Positions 7,926-14,578 of a stretch of 16,779 nucleotides of DNA are shown here, one piece after another. The DNA is taken from the NCBI GenBank assembly GCA_021160985.1, contig JAGHBN010000061.1, positions 1 to 16,779 of the forward strand, read 5' to 3'. Numbering within the stretch: position 1 is the first letter of the stretch; each line of letters begins with the position of its first letter. Below the pieces are notes generated by a model. That model saw nothing but the letters and a program-made list of their open reading frames with translations. It did not search any database and was not told where the DNA came from. The translations under genes were made by a program, and so were the position numbers. This stretch comes from Thermococcus sp. GTDB taxonomy: Archaea > Methanobacteriota_B > Thermococci > Thermococcales > Thermococcaceae.

Positions 7926-8990
7926 ATGTTGTTTGATGTTCGTCCCAAGACATCAATTCATGAACTCTTCGGCAGGAAGGCCGAGTATCTGATTTTTAGA
8001 GATGCCGTGAGAAAGGGTAGAAACTTCATACTAATTACCGGGCCTAGGAGAATCGGTAAGACCAGCCTCCTTTACGCTTCTCTCAATGAGCTCGCAGGAG
8101 ATGGAATTCCACATATAGTAATAGACACCCGTGCCGCAACCTCGTTGAATTCCAAGTACCCTCAGAAGGTCATAGCTGAGCAGGTTTATAGGGCTCTCCT
8201 TGGACGCAACGTCGCCGGCAGTGTCCTTTCAAAGGTGAAGGGCGTTAAGCTCGGTCCCGTTGAGCTCGACATTGGCGATAAGCCGGACCTCGTTGAGGTT
8301 TTCTCTCTCCTAAACAAAACAGGAAATCCGGTTATAGTTGCCTTCGACGAGGCTCAGTACCTCAGGTTTTCAAACGAAGACATGACCCGATTCTTTGCAT
8401 GGGTTCTCGATGCCCTTCAGAACGTTGTTCTCGTCTTCACAGGCTCACAGGTTGGTGTTCTTGAGAACTTTTTGAAGCTCTACGATGGTTCCTCTCCTCT
8501 GTTTGGAAGGTACGAGGTCAGGATTCGCCTTCCTCGCTTTAATCCCTCGGAAAGCCTTGAGTTCCTTGAACGGGGCTTTGGGGAGGTGGGTAAGCCCGTT
8601 GATGAGGGGGAATTGCTCTCTGCTATTCAAACCCTCGACGGCATTCCCGGCTGGCTCGTTCACTACGGGGCTTCAAGGGTTGATGGCCTAACGCATGATG
8701 AGGCCGTTGAGAGAGTCCTTGAGAAGGCGATGGCATATGTAGCCTCGGAATTTAAGGAGCTCACCAAGCTGTCCCCGAGATATAGGCTTGTGATGAAAGC
8801 CGTTGCGGAGCTCAGCGAGGGGTGTGGCCATGCACGGTTCGAGGTGATTAAAGAAAAAGTTGGCGTAGATGACAAATCTCTGAGGAACTACATTAACAGG
8901 CTGATTGACTACGGTTTCCTTGAGTCGGCTGGGCATGGGAAGTACAGGATCCCCGACCCCGTAATGTATCGTGTCTTCCAAAGGCTATGA
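7926..8990 (+). CDS. Archaeal-ATPase family (STAND-like) AAA protein with C-terminal winged helix
   Basis: A 354-aa protein of the archaeal ATPase family (PF01637-like), common in multiple copies in Thermococcales. The N-terminal ELFGRKAEYLIF box precedes Walker A GPRRIGKTS (39-47, Lys45). Walker B is VIVAFDEAQ with Asp141 and Glu142, and GSQ follows as a sensor-1-like segment. The last about 75 residues (from YRLVMKAVAEL to MYRVFQRL) look like a winged helix-turn-helix, suggesting DNA binding or signalling. Physiological roles of this family are largely unknown. It stands alone, with its own promoter carrying a palindrome. Codons appear somewhat less GC-biased than in the preceding operon (more CTT, GTT, TTT), which is compatible with a laterally mobile or lineage-expanded family. 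Its stop overlaps the converging methyltransferase stop by 6 bases. Confidence 0.85.
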   Translation: MLFDVRPKTSIHELFGRKAEYLIFRDAVRKGRNFILITGPRRIGKTSLLYASLNELAGDGIPHIVIDTRAATSLNSKYPQKVIAEQVYRALLGRNVAGSVLSKVKGVKLGPVELDIGDKPDLVEVFSLLNKTGNPVIVAFDEAQYLRFSNEDMTRFFAWVLDALQNVVLVFTGSQVGVLENFLKLYDGSSPLFGRYEVRIRLPRFNPSESLEFLERGFGEVGKPVDEGELLSAIQTLDGIPGWLVHYGASRVDGLTHDEAVERVLEKAMAYVASEFKELTKLSPRYRLVMKAVAELSEGCGHARFEVIKEKVGVDDKSLRNYINRLIDYGFLESAGHGKYRIPDPVMYRVFQRL

Positions 8991-9839
8991 ATTACCCTTC
9001 TTTTCAGGTTTTCTCGCCACAACTCCAAGCGCTTCCTCGACCCTTTTAACCCCCACAAAGCCAGCCCTCCTCAGCCGCTCCATGACACCCCTCTGGAGGT
9101 CTTTTCTGCGGTATTTCTTTCCGGGGTTGCCGACGTAGTGGAAGAGCCTACCCCCGGGCTTCAGAACCCTGAAAAGCTCGCGGTAGAACTCCTCCGAGTA
9201 GAGGTGGCCGGCTAATGAGAAGCGCGGTGGGTCGTGTATTACCACATCGAAGCTCCCTTCCTTGAACTTCTTCACGACCTCGAAGGCATCTCCCTGGATC
9301 ACCTGAATTTTGCCGCCCGTGAACAGCTCCCTGCTCCAGGGGTTTATCCTTGCCAGCTCGATGACGTTCGGGTCTTTCTCGATGGTTATGACGTAGGCCC
9401 CGCGCTTCGAGGCCTCTATGGCGGTGTAGCCGAGCCCCATGCAGGTGTCGAGGACGGTTTCCCCTTCCTTTGGTTTGACCGTGTTCACCTTGTTCCTCGT
9501 GTCCTGGAGGGGGTTTATCTCCTTAGTCCTGTGCATTCTGATGCCGTTTATCTCTATCGTCGGCGGAATCGTCGGGACAAGCTTGTAGAAGTGCTCTCCC
9601 GCTATTGCTGCCTTGTAGACCCCTCCGCCCTTCGCAAAGTAGACGCTCCCCTCGTCCCTTGCGATTCTCTCAATGACGTTCCTTTCAACCCGCGTGCCGT
9701 CTGGAAAGATGAATTCGTCGCCTTCCCGGATCACTTCCCACGTCCTGTTCGTTTTTCTAAGGTCGAGGTTGAGCTTAACTGTGCCCCTTGAAAGGAGCAT
9801 TCTCCTTGCGTCTCTGGCCGTTAAAAAGCAAGCGTCCAT
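8985..9839 (-). CDS. Archaeal class I SAM-dependent methyltransferase (COG2521-type)
   Basis: Predicted methyltransferase of about 284 aa. The N-terminal about 115 residues form an archaeal accessory domain of unknown role. The C-terminal Rossmann domain shows motif I VLDTCMGLGYTAIEA (SAM binding, about 131-143), motif II ending VITIEKDP with an acidic residue at about 154, motif IV IHDPPRF (about 201-207), and a post-motif LKPGGRLFHYVG. The DPPR tetrad resembles DPPY/NPPY sites of amino- or ring-nitrogen methyltransferases and some tRNA enzymes, but the substrate is not established. I place the start at ATG 9839: a GGGGAAAGG ribosome site directly precedes it and a TATA box lies about 35 bases upstream. 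An upstream in-frame GTG (9890) would add 17 residues but lies upstream of the TATA box and so outside the expected transcript. Confidence 0.82.
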   Translation of the reverse strand: MDACFLTARDARRMLLSRGTVKLNLDLRKTNRTWEVIREGDEFIFPDGTRVERNVIERIARDEGSVYFAKGGGVYKAAIAGEHFYKLVPTIPPTIEINGIRMHRTKEINPLQDTRNKVNTVKPKEGETVLDTCMGLGYTAIEASKRGAYVITIEKDPNVIELARINPWSRELFTGGKIQVIQGDAFEVVKKFKEGSFDVVIHDPPRFSLAGHLYSEEFYRELFRVLKPGGRLFHYVGNPGKKYRRKDLQRGVMERLRRAGFVGVKRVEEALGVVARKPEKKGNS

Positions 9840-9868
9840 GCCTTTCCCCAGCTTTACAGTCCGCCATA

Positions 9869-9880
9869 CTTTTATAATAA
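9869..9880. promoter_or_regulatory. Probable bidirectional TATA element between methyltransferase and KaiC-like genes
   Basis: The AT-rich core (CTTTTATAATAA on plus; TTATTATAAAAG on minus) lies about 35 bases before the minus-strand ATG (9839) and about 47 before the plus-strand ATG (9922). It could seat TBP for the methyltransferase, giving a leader near 10 nt, and for the KaiC-like gene, giving a leader near 20 nt that contains GGGGG (9910-9914). A second AT stretch (AATTTAATTAATTATTAA, 9891-9908) may instead serve the plus strand if that gene is nearly leaderless. Confidence 0.5.
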
Positions 9881-9921
9881 TTTTGCTCACAATTTAATTA
9901 ATTATTAATGGGGGCGAAAAC

Positions 9922-10614
9922 ATGACGTGGGGAAGAATCCGTTCAGGGGTGCCCGGCTTTGACGAGTTAATCGAGGGGGGACTTATACCTGGAAAGGCTT
10001 ACCTGGTGACGGGTCCACCGGGGAGCGGAAAGACGACTTTTGCAATGCAGTTCCTTGTCGAGGGGGCAAGGAACGGCGAGCGCGTTGCTTACATCTCACT
10101 CGTCCACAAGCCTGAGGAGGTTCTCAAAGATTTTGAGCGCTTTGATCCGCGGGTGAAGTACTACGTTACCAGCGGGAACTTGATTCTCTACGACCTGGGA
10201 AAGGAGCTCTGGGGCTCTACGGCGAAACCGCCCCAATGGAGCAGTGTAATGATCCGCATTAAAGACCTCGCGAGGGAAGCAAATATATCACGGCTCGTTA
10301 TAGACTCCCTGACGGCGATAGACTTTCCAACCACCAATCTTGCGGAGAAAAGGGCCGAGCTGGCGACTTTTATTAGAACAATTGAGGGGCTGGGGATAAC
10401 CGGCATTTTTATTGCTGAACTAACTGAACTCGACCGCTACACGGAGGAGTACTACCTGGTTGACGGTGTTATAATGCTTCACTATTACTTGGATGGTGCT
10501 GAGATGGTGAGAGCAATTCAGGTTCTCAAGATGCGCAGGACTAACCATGAAACGAAGATGTACCGGATTGAGTTCGGGCCTCGCGGACTCTACGTTAGGG
10601 GGCCGCTCGTATGA
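9922..10614 (+). CDS. KaiC-like RecA-superfamily ATPase, single domain
   Basis: A 230-aa protein with one KaiC-type domain and nothing else. The opening GVPGFDELIEGGLIPGKAYLV is characteristic of KaiC/RadA relatives. Walker A is GPPGSGKTT (31-39). SLVHKPEEVL corresponds to the segment that holds the catalytic glutamates after Walker A. Walker B is SRLVIDSLTAID with Asp128. The C-terminal part (KMRRTNHETKMYRIEFGPRGLYV) matches the family end. Bacterial KaiC is a clock protein, but archaeal homologues are not tied to a clock and mostly have unknown signalling or regulatory roles. The gene overlaps the following small gene by 4 nt (ATGA), so the two are likely co-translated. GGGGG stands 7 nt before the ATG. 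Confidence 0.87.
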   Translation: MTWGRIRSGVPGFDELIEGGLIPGKAYLVTGPPGSGKTTFAMQFLVEGARNGERVAYISLVHKPEEVLKDFERFDPRVKYYVTSGNLILYDLGKELWGSTAKPPQWSSVMIRIKDLAREANISRLVIDSLTAIDFPTTNLAEKRAELATFIRTIEGLGITGIFIAELTELDRYTEEYYLVDGVIMLHYYLDGAEMVRAIQVLKMRRTNHETKMYRIEFGPRGLYVRGPLV

Positions 10615-11054
10615 GTGAACGCTTCAGAAAAAAGCCGGTGACTATAAAGGAGATACTATCCGAGACCGACCCCGTACGAAAGGCCTACTTACTTGGCTAT
10701 CTATTGGGCTACTCCGGTCACCTTGCGTGGAGCGGGTGGGCCAGGGAGCTTAAGAACCGCGTTTTTATGGAGGCAGAGGCCAGTAACGTCCTGTCGAGTG
10801 CCTTCAATGCCTTCAAAAAGGGGAGACGGGAGGGGGCCTCTGATAGGGAGCGGGCCATAGTGCTTGGTAGTTATCGGCCCCTTGCTCTTGAGGTCGAGCG
10901 CAGCACTGAGACGGTTCGTTCTGCCACAGAGCCCTCAAAGACTTTCGGCATGCTCTCGGCCCGTTCCACTGGCGAGGCGATATTTCTCGGCTTTTTAGGT
11001 TCGCTCAACAGCAAGAGACACTTAAGACTCCCATCCTTTCTGCGGAAGCCTTAA
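10611..11054 (+). CDS. Small uncharacterised protein coupled to the KaiC-like ATPase
   Basis: I do not recognise this 147-aa protein. It is basic and appears mainly helical. Residues about 21-45 (VRKAYLLGYLLGYSGHLAWS) carry a Tyr/Leu/Gly-rich, moderately hydrophobic pattern that is probably a buried helix rather than a true membrane span. The remainder is Ser/Arg-rich without a clear motif. Its ATG is inside the previous stop (ATGA), a strong sign of translational coupling and perhaps of physical partnership with the KaiC-like ATPase. The last codon and stop overlap the stop of the convergent dipeptidase gene by 3 bases. The coding call rests on the overlap, clean frame and sensible composition. 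Function is unknown. Confidence 0.7.
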   Translation: MSERFRKKPVTIKEILSETDPVRKAYLLGYLLGYSGHLAWSGWARELKNRVFMEAEASNVLSSAFNAFKKGRREGASDRERAIVLGSYRPLALEVERSTETVRSATEPSKTFGMLSARSTGEAIFLGFLGSLNSKRHLRLPSFLRKP

Positions 11055-11983
11055 GTTATTCTCTCAAAAACGCGCTCAAAGTTCCCGAAGGTTATCGCCT
11101 CTACCTCTTTCTCGCTGAAGTTCTCCTTCAGCCTTTCGAGCAGCGCCGGGATCTTTGATTCGTTCTCAAAGCCTTCAACGCTCTTTTCGCTCCAGCCCTT
11201 CAGGTAGTAAACGAAGTCGAAGCCGAGGCCCACGTGGCGGTAACCGGCCAGGTCAACCATGTACTTTATGTGCTCCACGTACTTCTCCAGCGTTGGCTTT
11301 TCCTTGTCCACGAAGCTTGGGATGGCAACTGCACCTATCACACCACCGCGCTCCGCTATCGCCTTTATCTGCTCCTCCGTCAGGTTTCTCTGGCTGTCGC
11401 AAAGGGCCCTCGCGTTGGAGTGGGACGCTATGACCGGGAATGCCGTAACGTCCAGCGCGTCCCAGAAGCCGGTCTCGTTTATGTGGCTGAGGTCGAGGAG
11501 TATTCCCAGCTCTTCCGCCTTCCCGACGACTTCAACGCCGAAGTTCGTGAGCCCTCCGCCGGTTCTTTCAAAGACTCCGTCGCCTATAGCGTTGCGCAGG
11601 CTCCAGGTGAGCGTCAGAACCCTCAGGCCGAGCCGGTAGAAGATCTCCAGGAGGTCGAGGCTCTCTCCTATCGGCTCTCCTCCTTCCATTCCTATCCAGA
11701 GAGCGACCCTGCCGCTTTTTATGACTTCTTTCATTTCATCGCTTTTTTTGACGATTTCATAGTTCAGGCTCTCCTCAACATCCCTTAGAAGGAGGTTCAG
11801 AGCCTCAAGCCCGTAGGTAGTTGCGTGGCCTCTCTTTTCGATGGGGGTCCATATGGAAACGACCCTCGCCGTTATTAGTCCTCCAAAAAACCTGTCAAAA
11901 TTCCTGTCCAGGACGCTCCTCTCTCCCCGTTTCCTCTCCTCGAAAACGTACGTTGGCAGGTCAGAGTGCGCGTCAAATATCAT
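11051..11983 (-). CDS. Zn-dependent dipeptidase, M19 (renal/membrane dipeptidase) family
   Basis: A 310-aa TIM-barrel metallopeptidase predicted to split dipeptides in peptide catabolism. Metal ligands of the M19 family can be matched: His6 and Asp8 in DAHSDLP, the bridging Glu100 in IGMEGGEP, His167 in LSHINE, and His188 in SHSNAR. The late segment GLGFDFV also fits the family. There is no signal peptide, so it is likely cytoplasmic, unlike the GPI-anchored mammalian enzyme. It starts 1 nt after the stop of the upstream TPR-like gene, with GGGGGAT 7 nt before the ATG, so the two form an operon. Members also act on D-amino acid or other amide substrates, so the substrate is open. It shares metabolic context with the S9 peptidase at the other end of the window but is not linked to it. 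Confidence 0.88.
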   Translation of the reverse strand: MIFDAHSDLPTYVFEERKRGERSVLDRNFDRFFGGLITARVVSIWTPIEKRGHATTYGLEALNLLLRDVEESLNYEIVKKSDEMKEVIKSGRVALWIGMEGGEPIGESLDLLEIFYRLGLRVLTLTWSLRNAIGDGVFERTGGGLTNFGVEVVGKAEELGILLDLSHINETGFWDALDVTAFPVIASHSNARALCDSQRNLTEEQIKAIAERGGVIGAVAIPSFVDKEKPTLEKYVEHIKYMVDLAGYRHVGLGFDFVYYLKGWSEKSVEGFENESKIPALLERLKENFSEKEVEAITFGNFERVFERIT

Positions 11984-11984
11984 T

Positions 11985-13070
11985 TTAATCCCCCGCTTTC
12001 TCTTCGAGGGTGATTATATCTTCAAGGGTTTGATCCCGTATCCGGGGGATTGGAATCAGGTGGGCAATTTCTATGGCCTCGTCTAGCTTTTTCATCTTGG
12101 CGAGCTCGAGCGCTATGGCCTTTATGACTTCGCTCCTCTTCTCCGGGTCTCCTATTCTCTCAGAGAACTCCATGGCCTTTTTCAGCTCTCCAAGGTCCGT
12201 CAGGAGCTTTGCAATCTTCTGGGTGTTGGCTTCGGTGAGCCTTAGGTCTTTGCACTTCTGGAACGCCCTCTCCACAACATCAATGTATTCTAGGTCGTTG
12301 ACCATTTTCATCCAGAGGGCTATCTCAAGGGTTCCTATCAGGCGGGGAGTCCCTTCGTACATCTTCTCCATGAGCGCCAGGGCGTAGTGGGGCCTCCCTT
12401 CAAGGAGGGCCTTTCGGATGGAGGGGAGTCCGACATCATACACCGTCTGGCTCAGTCTGAACTTTTTATCCGCAATTGCGGCCTTCTGGTTGGCTTGGAG
12501 TTTGTCAAAGATGTCAAAGGCCATGCGGTAGAACTTCATGGCGGTTTGGGCGGGGAGGATGTCTCCGGTCTTTTCCATGAGCTCTCCGAGGTGAAGGATC
12601 GCATCCACTTTTAGATTGTAGTTAACCCCGGCGTATATTATGGTGTCAAAGGCGCTGTCAAATATTTCTAGGGCCTCCTCTGGATAGCCCGCAACCGCTA
12701 GCTCGTAGGCTATGTTTGCCAGGACTTCACCGCGCTCTATGTCGTTTTTTATTTTTCTGGTTTCCTTTATGGCCCTTTCAAAGAACTCTGCAGCCTCGGA
12801 TGTGTAGCCGGCGACAGCGAGGGCTGAGCCGATCATTCCATAACCGAGGGCCTTGTTTTCGGCCTCCTTGAGCTTCTTGGTTATGTATTGCATGTCCTCC
12901 ACAATGTCGGGGATCCATTCGACCGGCCCTCTGTGCTCCACTATGTGCTGGACAGTTTCTCTGAGCGCTTCGAGCTGATCCAGGGGGTCTTCTAACTCGG
13001 GAATCTTTTCAAGGGCTTCCTCATAGTAGCCCCTTTCCGTGAGAGAACGAACGTCTTCAAGGGTTGTCAT
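11985..13070 (-). CDS. TPR-like helical-repeat protein
   Basis: A 361-aa soluble protein made of paired amphipathic helices typical of tetratricopeptide-like repeats. The clearest units are ALGYGMIGSALAVAGYTSEA, EVLANIAYELAVAGYPEEAL, IAKLLTDLGELKKAMEF and AIALELAKMKKLDEAIEIA. Degenerate units fill the rest (RGYYEEALEKI at the start). Such repeats serve as protein-binding scaffolds. There are no catalytic motifs, signal peptide or membrane segment. It is the first gene of an operon with the M19 dipeptidase, whose start lies 1 nt after this stop. AAAGGAG stands about 10 nt before the ATG. The TATA-like GTTTATAAGG (13104-13095) is only about 30 nt from the ATG, which would place the transcript start after the ribosome site; see findings. 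Partner and role are unknown. Confidence 0.8.
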   Translation of the reverse strand: MTTLEDVRSLTERGYYEEALEKIPELEDPLDQLEALRETVQHIVEHRGPVEWIPDIVEDMQYITKKLKEAENKALGYGMIGSALAVAGYTSEAAEFFERAIKETRKIKNDIERGEVLANIAYELAVAGYPEEALEIFDSAFDTIIYAGVNYNLKVDAILHLGELMEKTGDILPAQTAMKFYRMAFDIFDKLQANQKAAIADKKFRLSQTVYDVGLPSIRKALLEGRPHYALALMEKMYEGTPRLIGTLEIALWMKMVNDLEYIDVVERAFQKCKDLRLTEANTQKIAKLLTDLGELKKAMEFSERIGDPEKRSEVIKAIALELAKMKKLDEAIEIAHLIPIPRIRDQTLEDIITLEEKAGD

Positions 13071-13094
13071 AACTGTATATTCTCCTTTCCAAAT

Positions 13095-13104
13095 CCTTAT
13101 AAAC
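13095..13104. promoter_or_regulatory. TATA element between divergent TPR-like and DUF531 genes
   Basis: CCTTATAAAC on plus (GTTTATAAGG on minus) is the only good TATA match in the 62-base gap. On plus it lies about 34 bases before ATG 13133, giving a transcript start near 13122, right at the ribosome site GGTGAGG (13122-13128). On minus it lies about 30 bases before ATG 13070, implying a nearly leaderless transcript. Near-symmetry of the core makes two-way use plausible. Confidence 0.5.
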
Positions 13105-13132
13105 GTTTGTTGGACACTTCCGGTGAGGCCCC

Positions 13133-13693
13133 ATGCTCACGCTGGCCCTTTATAACACGTACGATGTTAGGAGGCTTCACGAGGCGCACCTCAGGGCAAT
13201 AGCCAGGGCGGCCCCGGTGGCCTATGCCTACGGCTTTCACCTTGCTCTGGTGGGCTTTCCGCTGGACGGCAGGCCCGTAGATGTGGCTGAGGAGGTAAGC
13301 GGCCACACCACGATAGGCGAGGGCGGCAGGTACCTACTGGAGCTGGCTGAGGAGAACCGCTTTCACCTTCTGGAGATCCCCAGGCGGGGCTTTCCTCCGC
13401 AGTTCGGGATGCCCGTTGCGACCACCAGGAAGCCGAGCGAGGAGAAGGAGATAATCCCACTCGAGCTTGCTGAACGTGCCCTGCGCGGTGAGAGCTTTCT
13501 CCTCCTGGTGGGCCTCGGGCGGCACGGTCTTCCAAAGGAAATCTTTAAGTCCGCGCGCTATCATATGGATATAACGGGAAAGAGGGTTAGCCTTGAAACC
13601 TGCACCGCAATCGGTGCCATACCCGTCAAAATAGCGACTCTAATGGAGGCTCTGAGATGGAGGAAGGATGGAAGAAAGACGTTGCGTGGATAG
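13133..13693 (+). CDS. DUF531-family protein with SPOUT-like C-terminal signature
   Basis: A 186-aa archaeal protein that I place in DUF531, a family without established function. The N-terminal half (ALYNTYD, YGFHLALVGFPLDG) alternates strands and helices like a Rossmannoid fold. The C-terminal stretch GLGRHGLPKEI (127-137), then MDITGKRVSLETCTAIGAI (145-163), follows the pattern of SPOUT RNA methyltransferases: a Gly-rich knot loop with GLP, then an I-P/T-G loop and an S-L-x-x-x-x-A-I segment that cradles SAM. RNA methylation is therefore a reasonable inference, not a known activity. It overlaps the signal peptidase start by 37 bases, a frame-shifted overlap that implies co-translation. The ribosome site GGTGAGG stands 4 nt before the ATG. 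Confidence 0.75.
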   Translation: MLTLALYNTYDVRRLHEAHLRAIARAAPVAYAYGFHLALVGFPLDGRPVDVAEEVSGHTTIGEGGRYLLELAEENRFHLLEIPRRGFPPQFGMPVATTRKPSEEKEIIPLELAERALRGESFLLLVGLGRHGLPKEIFKSARYHMDITGKRVSLETCTAIGAIPVKIATLMEALRWRKDGRKTLRG

Positions 13694-14133
13694 TCGTCGT
13701 CCTCCTCATAGTCGTTGGCGTTCAATACGGACTTAAGCTGGCCCTCCACACGGACACCCCCCTGGTGATAGTGGTCAGCGGCTCGATGGAGCCCGTCTTC
13801 TACAGGGGGGACGTCGTGCTCCTGAAAGGTATAAACGAGGAGAACATAGACGATATTGAGGTGGGGGACGTCGTAGTCTACAAGCGCCCCGGTTATGAGT
13901 ATCCAATAATTCACCGCGTTAGGGAGATAAGCGAGGTGAACCTCGGAGGTAAGACCGAGAAGTGTTTCCTCACCTGGGGCGACAACAACTGGGCCCCCGA
14001 TCCTCCGTACCCGACGCCGTACGGTGAAGTGCCCTGCGTTCCTGCCTACGCCGTTGAGGACAAGGCGCTGCTGGTTTTCCCGAAGATAGGACTGATACCC
14101 CTCGAGATAAGGGAGGCCCTAGGTCTGGGATGA
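13657..14133 (+). CDS. Archaeal type I signal peptidase (Sec11-like)
   Basis: A 158-aa membrane-bound serine peptidase that cuts signal peptides from Sec-exported proteins on the outer face of the membrane. One N-terminal membrane helix (about 9-30) is followed by the box SGSMEP with nucleophile Ser43, a GDVV box, and YPIIHRV with His86. This is the Ser-His arrangement of archaeal and ER enzymes, which lack the bacterial catalytic Lys. GDNN (Asp109) is the conserved acidic box. Cys103 and Cys127 could form an extracellular disulfide. The C terminus ends soon after the conserved segment and does not show a clear second membrane helix. The start, inside the DUF531 gene, has GGAGG 7-9 nt upstream. 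The candidate C/D sRNA overlaps the last codons. Confidence 0.88.
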   Translation: MEEGWKKDVAWIVVVLLIVVGVQYGLKLALHTDTPLVIVVSGSMEPVFYRGDVVLLKGINEENIDDIEVGDVVVYKRPGYEYPIIHRVREISEVNLGGKTEKCFLTWGDNNWAPDPPYPTPYGEVPCVPAYAVEDKALLVFPKIGLIPLEIREALGLG

Positions 14134-14185
14134 TGTGAGGGTAGGTGTCCGAGGTTCCGATGAGGAACTAATCGGCCCCTGACCC
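14127..14185 (+). ncRNA. Candidate C/D box sRNA overlapping the signal peptidase 3' end
   Basis: The elements come in C/D order with typical spacing: GGG (14127-14129); box C ATGATGT (14130-14136, one mismatch to RTGATGA); a 12-nt guide; D'-like CCGA (14149-14152); a 4-nt spacer; C'-like CCGATGA (14157-14163); a 15-nt second guide; box D CTGA (14179-14182); and CCC (14183-14185), pairing with the initial GGG as a short terminal stem. Archaeal C/D sRNAs direct 2'-O-methylation of rRNA or tRNA and often overlap the ends of protein genes. Weak points are the imperfect D' and C' boxes and internal pairing (GTTCC/GGAAC, CCGA/TCGG) that would partly sequester the second guide. I could not identify a target. 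Confidence 0.35.
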
Positions 14186-14195
14186 TACGAAAGAC

Positions 14196-14214
14196 AAGGG
14201 GGCTCCGCCCCCTT
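14196..14214 (+). terminator. GC-rich hairpin downstream of the signal peptidase gene
   Basis: AAGGGGGC (14196-14203) and GCCCCCTT (14207-14214) form a perfect 8-bp stem with a 3-base loop, followed by ATCTCTCT. It is about 60 bases after the signal peptidase stop and just after the candidate sRNA. It could mark a 3' end by structure, though the tail is T-poor for a euryarchaeal terminator. Confidence 0.4.
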
Positions 14215-14230
14215 ATCTCTCTGTACTCTC

Positions 14231-14274
14231 AAACCCCCGAAGCGGGGTTTCACCCCACAACCCCGCTTTTCTTT
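14231..14274 (+). terminator. Two mutually exclusive hairpins ending in a T tract
   Basis: AAGCGGGGTT (14240-14249) and AACCCCGCTT (14259-14268) form a perfect 10-bp stem with a 9-base loop, followed by TTCTTT. This is a good terminator shape for the plus strand. The same G-rich arm can instead pair with the upstream AAACCCCCG (14231-14239), an 8-bp stem with one bulge and the loop AAG. Only one of the two can form at a time. Confidence 0.5.
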
Positions 14275-14282
14275 AAAACTCC

Positions 14283-14299
14283 GGGGGGCTGGCGCCCCC
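14283..14299. repeat. GC inverted repeat
   Basis: GGGGGC (14284-14289) pairs with GCCCCC (14294-14299) around TGGC. It is the third G5-6/C5-6 hairpin within about 100 bases. Its arms could also pair with C-rich arms of the two neighbouring hairpins. Confidence 0.5.
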
Positions 14300-14445
14300 A
14301 CGCCCCCAGAATTTTGCCTGCACAAGGTTTGGTCAAAGCTTGTAGCTCCTTTTTAACCTTCTTTTTGGATTGATTTCCAGTATTCCTGGCCATTTTCATC
14401 CTGAGTCCCCGAAACGCCCTCTTTGATTGGGGTTGCTTAAATAGA

Positions 14446-14458
14446 CGCCCGAAGGGCG
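14446..14458. repeat. Small hairpin CGCCC-GAA-GGGCG
   Basis: A 5-bp perfect stem with a GAA loop, placed just after a TATA-like GCTTAAATAG (14435-14444) and followed by TGTTTT. It could be part of a short transcript. Nothing else supports one. Confidence 0.3.
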
Positions 14459-14486
14459 CTGTTTTCAGTAAAACACTTTTTGAAAT

Positions 14487-14506
14487 GGTTTGTTTGAATA
14501 CAAACC
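14487..14506. repeat. Hairpin GGTTTGT / ACAAACC
   Basis: A perfect 7-bp inverted repeat with a 6-base loop (TTGAAT), AT-rich in contrast to the GC hairpins further left. Confidence 0.35.
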
Positions 14507-14578
14507 CTAAACAAAACTGCCCACTTATTACGGCATGCAACTATTCACACTCCTTTGGCAGAGTAAAGGACTTTTGGT

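Noticed and set aside
7926..8990. Recent horizontal transfer of the archaeal-ATPase gene
   Set aside because: Codon use looks slightly less GC-biased than the neighbours, but the difference is modest and cannot be measured here. There are no flanking repeats or integration marks.
14137..14195. H/ACA guide RNA reading of the structured region after the signal peptidase gene
   Set aside because: The hairpin has an ACA at about 14193-14195, but the apical loop GATGA is too short for a kink-loop, and the lower stem is short with a bulge. The C/D box reading fits better.
14250..14540. Minus-strand 96-codon frame in the non-coding interval
   Set aside because: No TATA box or ribosome site, and it runs through several hairpins. 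The composition is rich in Lys, Arg and Gln without domain features. More likely a repeat element than a gene.
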